Made by a program: the position numbers and the translations under genes
Notes under the pieces: generated by a model
Databases searched by the model: none
The model's input: only the letters and a program-made list of their open reading frames with translations
Told to the model about the DNA's origin: nothing
Source of the DNA: Gnetum montanum
Lineage: Eukaryota; Streptophyta; Gnetopsida; Gnetales; Gnetaceae
DNA: 64,000 nucleotides
Assembly: GCA_015680685.1 (NCBI GenBank)
Contig: MNCI01000556.1
Coordinates: 1,067,931-1,131,930, forward strand
Reading direction: 5' to 3'
Shown here: in pieces, positions 56,624-64,000 of the stretch
Numbering within the stretch: the stretch's first letter is position 1
How the letters are laid out: each line of letters opens with the position of its first letter

Positions 56624-59600
56624 ATGGATTGTTAGCATTTATCCGCACCTTTAATCATCGATGGGCTGTATGGGAAGATCGCGAGAAACATTGACATAAA
56701 TATCATCCACTTAAGTTTATCAACTGACGATGCAGTCATAGCCTCAACATAGCAAACGCTAGATAACTACAAAAGTATGACAAAGCCCCTTGACATAGAA
56801 GCTGAAAACATCACTGAAGACTCGTTGACCAAAATCCCCATCGCCATGCCCGATGGAGAAATTAAAATATTAAAACTAAGTACATTACTACAACCTCAAC
56901 TGGCCAAAGACATAGAGGATGTGCTTAGGGACAACATAAAAGCATTTGTGTGATCATACACGGACATGCCCAGATTGGATCCTCGAATCATCCAGCATAA
57001 TATTATCCTTGATCCAAAATTGAGGCCAGTGAAGCAAAAGGCACGAAAGGTTAAACCTGAGGTGGCATTGGCAGTTCGCAATGAGATCACCAAGCTTTGT
57101 CAGGCTAGTTTCATTTAGGCTGTCGATTACGCCAATTGGGTATCCAACATGGTCATTGTCTTGAAAAAGAACGAAAGTATTTGCTTATGCATTGACTTCT
57201 GGGATCTAAATGTTGCAACCATAAAAGATGATTTCCCCCTACCTAGCATCGATCAACTTGTTGACTCGACCACTGGGCATGCCCTATTATCTTTTATTGA
57301 TGGTTTCTCAGGATACAACTAAATGCGCATTAACCCGGAGCATCAGCTCCAGACTACCTTTATGACGCCATGGGGAAAATTTTGTTATACAATGATGCCC
57401 TTTGGTCTCAAGAACGCTGGAGCCACATATCAAAGGGCGATAACATTCATTTTTAGTGACTACATGCTACACTCACTCAACGATTATGTGGACGATATCA
57501 TGGTCAAATCGAAGACATCAGAACAACATGTACAAGATCTTGACCTAGTACTAAAGCATTGTTTAAAATATGAACTGAGAATTAATCCAAAGAAATGCGT
57601 CTTCGGCATCAAAACTGGCAAAATGCTTGGATTCATAGCCACGGAAGTAGGGATATGAGTAGCCCCCGATAAAGTTAAGGCCATAATAAACTTAAAACCA
57701 CCTGGAAACCTTACTGAACTTTGAGGTCTACAAGGTAGATTACAGTTCATCAGACATTTCATAGAAAAACTAATAGACAAGTTAAAACCTGTGAACCACT
57801 TGCTACACAAGAACGTCCATTTTGAATGGACTGCACAGTGCCATGAAGCATTCAACAATATTAAAGCAGCACTTGTTCAACTACCCATGGTTTATCCACC
57901 CCAGAATGATAAACTGTTTTACATCTACTTCGCCCCTTTGGACTCGTCAATCGTGTCTATGCTTTGCCAGAAACAAGATAACAGAACCAAAGTCCCTGTC
58001 TATTACTTAAGCCATGCATTAGTTGCCCATGAGAGAAGGTATAATGAGGTGGAGAGGTCATGATTAGCCATGGTCTTCTCTCTAAAGAAATGGCAACATT
58101 ACCTCTTTCGTAATCAATTTAACATAATTTGCAAGGATAATGTGCTCAGAGCCATCACCGGAAACATTTACAAGACAAGTCGAATAGCCCGTTGGAAAGC
58201 CATGATAGCCGAGTTTGACCTACATTACATAGCGCAATCATCAGTTAAGGGTCAAGCCATAGCAAATCAAATAACCATGTCACCAACACACAATGAAGTA
58301 ATGATAAAGCCAAAATTCTCACATGAAAATGTAAGCGCAATAGACATAGTACCCAATGACTACGACGCCATTCTAAACTTTGATGGAGCATCCACCTCTC
58401 GAGGGGGAAGTGCTACCACTGTCATCACCTATCCCTCCGGGGAGATCAGACCCTTCGCTTATCACTTCATCTTTCACTGTACCAACAACATAGCAGAGTA
58501 CGAAGGTCTCCTTAGAGGTCTCGCGGCAGCACTAGCTTCAGACATTACACGACTGGTAGTCAGGGGAGATTCACAATTGGTTTTGAACTAAGTCACAGAT
58601 ATCTATATATGCAAAGTGCAATACTTACAACCATACTGTGACTTAGCCAAATATCTAATGAAACAATTCGAAAACATAGACACGCAACATGTCTCTAGAA
58701 ACGACAATACCATCGCAGACGCACTGGCCACATTAGCATTAAACATATCCCCTGACATGTTCCACACGTTGCCAAGCTCCATAATCAGTTGTGCGAAACC
58801 AATAACCGATAATCTTGATATGTTGCCAATAGCATCCGTTAGTACAACACATGCGATAGAATGGTATGATGACATAAAAGAGTACCTTCTACATGGTGAA
58901 ACACTGCAACACTTAATGAATGCACAAAAGGATGCGGTACGAAAACATTCTAGGCAATACGCACTGGTAGGGGACACCTTATGTCATTGATCCTATGAAG
59001 GCATATTGCTAACATGCGTTAGTAGCACTAATGCCCAAACCATCGTTGAGCAAGTACACAACAGACTATGCGGAGGACATATAGCACCTAAAGAGATGGA
59101 AACAAAGATAAGACGCTTAGGATATTATTGGCCACACATGGAGTATGATTGTCTCTCCAAGGCTAAGACATGCAGTACCTGTCAAATACATAGTAATCTA
59201 ATCCATGTTCCACCAAATGAGTTGAATATAGCACAAATCACATGGCCCTTTCAAAAGTGGGGATTGGACCTTATCGGACCAATAACACCCTCATCTTCGG
59301 CAAGGCATAGTTTCATTATAACCGTGATAGAATACTTCATGAAGTGGGTAGAAGTTGTTTTCCTTCGAAATACCACATTTAAACATGTCTGCAACTTCAT
59401 TCTCGAAAACATTGTGACCTGTTTTGGCATCCCCATGACCATCATCACTGACAACAGGCCGTAATTTAGCAGTGCTGAAACCAAAACTTTTTGTCAAATT
59501 CTGGGGATCAAAAATTCATTTTCATCCCCTTACTACCCTCAGAGTAATGGGCAAGAAGAGGTAAAAAACAAAACCATCATTACAATACTTAACAATATGC

Positions 59601-60100
59601 TTACCCAAAGCAAGAGAAGATGGCATGAACAGTTGGTATACGCATTGTGGGCCTATCGCACGACACATCAAACATCAACAGGTAAAATTCCATATAGCCT
59701 GGTTTACGGTTTAGAAGCTGTTTTACCCTTGGAATTACAGGTACCATCTTTAAGGATTACACTTTCCGGACTCCTCGACGAAAGGCAAAACAATGACCTA
59801 CACATCATTGACCTGCACTCGATGGAGGAGAAATGCATATGTGCACTCGATCAAATTGAATGGTACCAAAAACAACAATGGCAGCACCATTGGCATGACA
59901 TTCATAAGCGTCCCATCAAAGAAGGTGACCTTGTACTCAAAGCCATTCGGGATCACCTGGAAAAATTCTTAGCCAACTGGGAAGGGCCCTACTTGGTCAC
60001 CAAAGCATTTGACAATGGAGCATTCAAGTTAGCTGATATGGAAGGGAATGAACTCATAAATCCAACCAATCACTCATTCTTGAAACCATTCCACATCTAA
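56624..60100 (+). pseudogene. B pol: RT, RNase H, second RNase H, integrase, one frame with stops
   Basis: Start ATG 56624, end TAA before 60101, frame unchanged throughout. RT: ALLSFIDGFSGYN, MTPWGKFCYTMMPFGLKNAG and NDYVDDIMVKSK (YVDD intact at about 57485). RNase H at 57880-58230: KLFYIYFAPLDSSIVSMLCQ, YYLSHALVAHERRYNEVE. Second RNase H at 58370-58660: LNFDGASTSRGGS, CTNNIAEYEGLLRGL, VVRGDSQLVLN. Integrase: the zinc part ends CSTCQIHSN (59170); core WGLDLIGPITP, IITDNRP and PYYPQSNGQEEV (DDE residues present); C-terminus EGDLVLKAIRDHLEKFLANW and NHSFLKPFHI. About ten stops, most at CAA, CAG or CGA positions. The second RNase H makes this Tat. Confidence 0.95.
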
Positions 60101-60104
60101 ACAT

Positions 60105-60470
60105 AGTCAGGTACATGTGAGTCCTGGCGTCACGACTATAAACTGATACCACAGCTCGTCCTGGAATCATGACGATAAACTGATACCATAGAATAGTGCA
60201 GGAATCATGACTTAAAACTGATACCACAGCTCGTCCTGACATCATGATGATAAAATGATACCATACAGTGTCTGTAATGATAATAAACTAGCACCTATCT
60301 GGTACGACAGTAAACTACCATAGTTGAATTCACCAGAATCCGCTAAGACTAGAAACTGGCAATGCACCGTCTGCCATGACGCTAAACGAGTAATGTCCAA
60401 TGGGTCATGACATAAAACTAACCCATGATAGTCAGCTATGACTATAAACTGGCAATTTCATCTCTGGTTA
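60105..60470 (+). repeat. Spacer minisatellite 3 of B
   Basis: Diverged units of about 35-42 bp, core ATCATGACNATAAACTGATA then CCACAGCTCGTCCTG, immediately after the pol stop. Counterpart of the A1 and A2 blocks after pol. Confidence 0.85.
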
Positions 60471-61493
60471 CTCAATCGGGGACTGCATTCAAACTTCATC
60501 AGAACTGCTACATCACTCACTAATCGGCTGATCCTAAAGCCATTGCTGCTACTCATATACGATGCCTGAAATCTCATCCAGTGCCTTTGTTCCATCAGTA
60601 GCTCTTTAAGTCTAAGCTCGCTTACTCACTCATGGTTTTCTTGTTCTCTTGGAGTTGTGTTTGCAGGATGACACTCAGATGTGTTCGTACAAGAATGCAC
60701 TTCATCATAAGCAGCAAGGTGAGACGTTGTTTCCAGCGCATGCGATAAGACTAAATCAAACCATTCACTAGTACATTCCCCATTTCATATCCTGCCTATT
60801 CCTCAACACCCTGTACTTTTTTATATCCCGAGTGCATCTAGTATAGCCTGAAACATCGAACATACCGTTGCATACCGCATCACTCCTAAGTGGTTGCAAC
60901 CCACATCATGGCATTCTAGCATAAGCATAAGAGCAAAAAAAGAAGAAGAAAAAAAACATCGTCCCTCCCCATATAAAACACATGACGAGACGGTAGTTGC
61001 CTCAAAAGAAAACAATCATGTCTAAAACAATCAAGAAACATCCAGCTACATGGCTTTGGCTCTCCGCCAACAGGTTCCCCCTAAACACTAAACAAGAGGC
61101 CTGTTCCTCCAAAGAATGCAACACATCCTCATGTGGCTTTGGTCTTGCCAACAAGTCGTCTTAGACACTAACTAAGAGTCTTGTTCTGCCAAAGGATGCA
61201 AATCACATATCTTGATTCCGAGTCGGCTAAACAATGGCTATTGACAAGGATTAGCATGATCCATATACACATCAGAACATCCCCTTCACCATGCATAACC
61301 ATGATTTCTCCCGAATCCCCATAGTTTCCATTTCCCTATCCAGCTACAAATTTCACTTCCCTAATCCTATGTACTATTGGACACGATGCGATGATGTCTA
61401 GTCAAGTGGCAAAAGACAAAGTCTTTATCGAGTTGCTTGTGGTGTTTTTGCACTTCTTTGTCGACGCTTCTCGGGTCGATTCCTCCAAGCATC
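60471..61493 (+). other. B 3' noncoding region
   Basis: About 1 kb between spacer 3 and PPT. No frame and no domain. A phrase catggctttggctctccgcc recurs loosely as catgtggctttggtcttgcc 80 bp on. Confidence 0.7.
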
Positions 61494-61509
61494 AATAAAG
61501 AGGGGCCAA
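61494..61509 (+). promoter_or_regulatory. Polypurine tract of B
   Basis: aataaagaggggccaa directly before the 3' LTR TG. Confidence 0.88.
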
Positions 61510-62763
61510 TGAAACACCATAAAATTTTGAGCTTAGTAATTTTTCAAAAAGAATAAAGCTAAGTCACGATGCTCCCCAGCATGACTAAAGCTTGAGGACC
61601 CCACAAACAGCTTCAAGCAGAGTTGAACTCAATGAGGAGCAATTCCTTGGGACCCATCGATGACCACGACAACATCTGCTATCAAACCTGGCAACTTCGA
61701 AGCTTAAAATACTTAGTTTATACTAAGTATGTATTCTTAGTGTATACGCCCAACGTATATGCCCGATGTTCACAGTGTATATGCCCCATATTGCATCTAC
61801 AACGTAGACGTCAAGCGTACATGCCCAGCGTATACGCCCCACATGTATGCTTAGCAGGTACGACTGATGTATACGCCCGACGAACAATCCCTAAAGACAG
61901 CATGAAAATAGCACTACAGAACAAGATTTAGTACAAGGCAGCAAATATCACGAATAGGGCAACCATCAACGTATATGCCCATCGTATACACCCAGCACAT
62001 CTAGCGTATACGCCCTATATGCCCAGCGTATACGCCAAAAGTCTACGTTCACCTGATATAGCATATACGCCCAGTAAATATAACATGTTGTACACTTGTA
62101 AATTTTATTCAACCCAGTCAACATGCCACGTGTCACCCAACCCAAGTCTAACATCGAAACCTATATAAAACTCCAATTTTTCATTAGATCGGGGTTGGCA
62201 ATTTTGAGCAAACCAAAGAGAAAAACAGAGACGCTAAAAAAAACCAGAGCAGAGAACCTTATATGCTGGACTTCAACCGTGTACGCTGATCATACAGCCT
62301 CTATGCTATGCCTATAGTTTAAACCAGCCCACAGTCATCCCTACATCTACCGAGGCTATTCGTCCACTTTGTGTGAAAGCCACAACTGCATTAGACCGGT
62401 GCATTGTAACTCTCACTTTGCAATAATATTGCTACATTTTCTTCCTAAAATCTATTATAGTTTTGCATTAATTGTTGCATGTATACTGTTTACACTCTTT
62501 TACATTTACGCTCCGTTTGCATCAGTTACGTTATTTATGCTCAGTTTTATGCCCGTTACGCCATTTACATATAACCCAACGTATAGCACCTCAGTGTACG
62601 TTTGGGGAAATCCTTGCCTGATCTGTGTGTAGACCACTTAAGGTACTCTATCATCATTAATTCCAGCTTGCCCTCAAGTGAAGGTAGAGTCTTCTGTGCG
62701 TGTCCAGAGATCTCCAGGTCTCTATTTCCTTCCAGCTAGAGACTGACAATTTCAGACGGTACA
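61510..62763 (+). repeat. B 3' LTR (1,254 bp)
   Basis: Starts TGAAACACCATAAAATTTTG and ends GGTACA. It keeps a G-box CACGTG at 62127-62132 and a TATA box at 62164-62170. The palindrome array is at 61735-62080. Length differs from the 5' LTR by only 3 bp. Confidence 0.95.
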
Positions 62764-62768
62764 AAAAA
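62764..62768. repeat. Right TSD of element B
   Basis: aaaaa versus acaaa on the left, followed by ccctagcatgcat, which continues the A2 RT. Confidence 0.8.
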
Positions 62769-63770
62769 CCCTAGCATGCATATGGTTTTAATCCCAAAAA
62801 CACATTTCCTTGGGTTGAGATGCAAGTCATGTCTATGACAACATTTGAGGACTACATCTAGATCATTGGGATGATCAATAGCTTCCTTAGATTTGACTGC
62901 TATGTCATCGACATAATCGTTTAGTCTCTTCAAGAGATAATTGCTAAAAAAGTATGTCATGACATGTTGATAGGTTGCTCTGGCATTTTTGAGTCCAAAG
63001 GGCATCATGATGTAACAAAAGGTTCCCCAAGGGGTCATAAAAGTAGTTGTTAACTAAAGCTCTAGGTTGATGCATATTTGGTTGTAACTTGAGAACCCAT
63101 CCATAAAGGATAGTAAAGCATGACTAGTGGTAGTGTCAATAAGTTGATCAATACTTGGTAATGGGAAGTCATCTTTAATCATTTCTTTGTTTAGATCTCG
63201 AAAGTCTATACAAATTTGTATACCTCCCATTTTCTCAGAGACTACAACGATGTTCAACACCCACTCTGAATAATCGATCATGCAAATGAAGCTAGCTTGA
63301 TATAGCTTGGTGATTTCATCATGTACATCTAGTGTGATTTTTGATTTGATTTTTTGAGCCTTTTGTTTGACTTCCTTGATACGCTAGTCTAAGACAATGT
63401 TATGTTGTATGAGCTACCGATCTAGGCTTCACATGTCATCATAGGACTAGGCAAACACTTTAATATTATTTTGGAGAACCTTAGATATGTCCTTTTGCAT
63501 TTGTGGATCTAGGAGGGAGCTAAGTTTTAATGTCTCTATTTCCTCCCTGGATGTAGTTACAGGTATTTTAATGAGAGGGTCCTTAGTCACATCCCCCACA
63601 TCTAAGTCTAAGGCTTGGACCAGATGTTCAGGCCAATCTAGGGATGTTTCCAGGGATGCTATAGTGTTGTTAGTAGATGATTCCTAGTCTATTGATTCTG
63701 AGTTTAGGTATCTCATGAGCTTGCCATGAGGACCTGTCAGGGTTAAAAGCGAATGTAGATCATAGTGCAT
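62764..63770 (-). pseudogene. A2 pol, N-terminal part (pre-RT and RT)
   Basis: First part of A2 pol before the B insertion. Starts near 63770 (MHYDLHSLLTLTGPHGKL); the A1 start codon is mutated here. RT runs from about 63281: WVLNIVVVSEKMGGIQICID, DDFPLPSIDQLIDTTTSHAL, MTPWGTFCYIMMPFGLKNAR, YVDD in NDYVDDIAVKSKE, and LNPRKCVFGIKTICMLGF. The next residue of the family (VVSEAGIRVDPN) is found at 44607, across B. Stops are present. Confidence 0.92.
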
Positions 63771-63779
63771 GGCCCTTTC

Positions 63780-64000
63780 TGTTAAACCTACCATAATAAG
63801 AAAAAAGATCAAGTCAAGTGATACCTTTTTGTAGCAATGATACCTAATAAATGTTTCTAAATTAGCAATGTAACATGAGGTAATAGTAAATTACTATGTA
63901 AAGTTTGCAAGTTGCTAGTTTAAGGTCTTAGCAGACTGTAATCATGTACGACCTGTACATCGGAATTGCTACTTTAAGGTCTTAGCGGACCGTTAACAGG
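63780..64000 (-). repeat. A2 acceptor-like tract and start of spacer before pol
   Basis: The minus strand has TTTTTTCTTATTATGGTAG just upstream of pol, then spacer units (plus strand gctagtttaaggtcttagca) from about 63915. It continues beyond the window. Confidence 0.72.

Larger units (their letters stand above)
44608..62763 (+). mobile_element. Complete Tat-lineage LTR retrotransposon B (18.2 kb)
   Basis: Order: 5' LTR 44608-45864, PBS 45869-45888, leader 45889-46447, gag-protease 46448-50647, spacer 1, antisense gene 55753-51265 (minus strand), spacer 2, pol 56624-60100, spacer 3, PPT 61494-61509, 3' LTR 61510-62763. Five-bp TSD with one mismatch. It is inserted in the RT of A2, with homologous RT on both sides. 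LTR ends differ at about 18 of the first 240 bases by eye, mostly transitions. Gag-protease and pol each stay in a single frame but with many stop codons. It is related to family A by LTR start, PBS, PPT, domain order and antisense gene. Confidence 0.95.
38486..64000 (-). mobile_element. Tat-lineage LTR retrotransposon A2, split by element B, runs off the right edge
   Basis: Second copy of the A family on the minus strand. Visible parts are 3' LTR 40451-38486, PPT 40464-40452, spacer repeats 42130-41840, pol in two pieces (63770-62764 and 44607-42149), and the spacer before pol from about 63915 to the edge. B is inserted at 44608-62763. Gag, the antisense gene and the 5' LTR must lie beyond the window. 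Confidence 0.92.

Noticed and set aside
57484-57858. 124-codon minus-strand frame, and another at 58603-58977
   Set aside because: Shadows of the B pol frame; no domain.

Overview
The window is plant nuclear DNA made almost entirely of retrotransposons, and I found no ordinary host gene. The plant signs are an L1-type LINE with a zf-RVT tail, Ty3/gypsy Tat-lineage elements with a second (archaeal-type) RNase H between RNase H and integrase, and chromovirus remnants. The genome must be large and repeat-rich. Old but nearly indel-free copies decaying by C-to-T/G-to-A changes would suit a slow-turnover seed plant such as a gymnosperm, but that is only a guess.

Layout: (1) 124-5818, a LINE on the minus strand between perfect 16-bp target-site duplications (TSDs), with a 47-base N gap. 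(2) 5835-9980, AT-rich DNA with no recognisable gene but two decayed tandem-repeat fields. (3) 9990-20470, three badly decayed Ty3/gypsy pol regions: one Tat-like on the minus strand and two chromovirus-like on the plus strand. (4) 21281-40451, a 19.2-kb Tat element (A1) on the minus strand. (5) 38486 to the right edge, a second copy of the same family (A2), also minus, which shares its 3' LTR with the 5' LTR of A1. (6) 44608-62763, a complete 18.2-kb Tat element of a related family (B) on the plus strand, inserted into the reverse transcriptase of A2 with a 5-bp TSD.

A and B share one plan: LTR, PBS, gag-protease, minisatellite spacer, an ANTISENSE gene, spacer, pol (RT-RH-aRH-INT), spacer, PPT, LTR. 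The antisense gene is the most interesting object. In B it resolves into 8 exons and 7 GT-AG introns with consistent phases, totals exactly 1,078 codons including the stop, has a TATA box on its own strand, and begins with an FCP1/NIF-phosphatase-like segment whose catalytic Asp is Glu in both families. A1 carries the same exon-intron plan. Pol in A1, A2 and B starts just behind a splice-acceptor-like sequence; the 11-nt distance to the ATG is identical in A1 and B. The noncoding parts of both families (LTRs, leader, antisense-gene introns) are packed with TACGCT/AGCGTA palindromes.

All gag, pol and antisense frames seen here contain stops, so nothing in the window looks able to move by itself now. 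In B the stops are almost all explained by single C-to-T or G-to-A changes and each long frame is otherwise unshifted.
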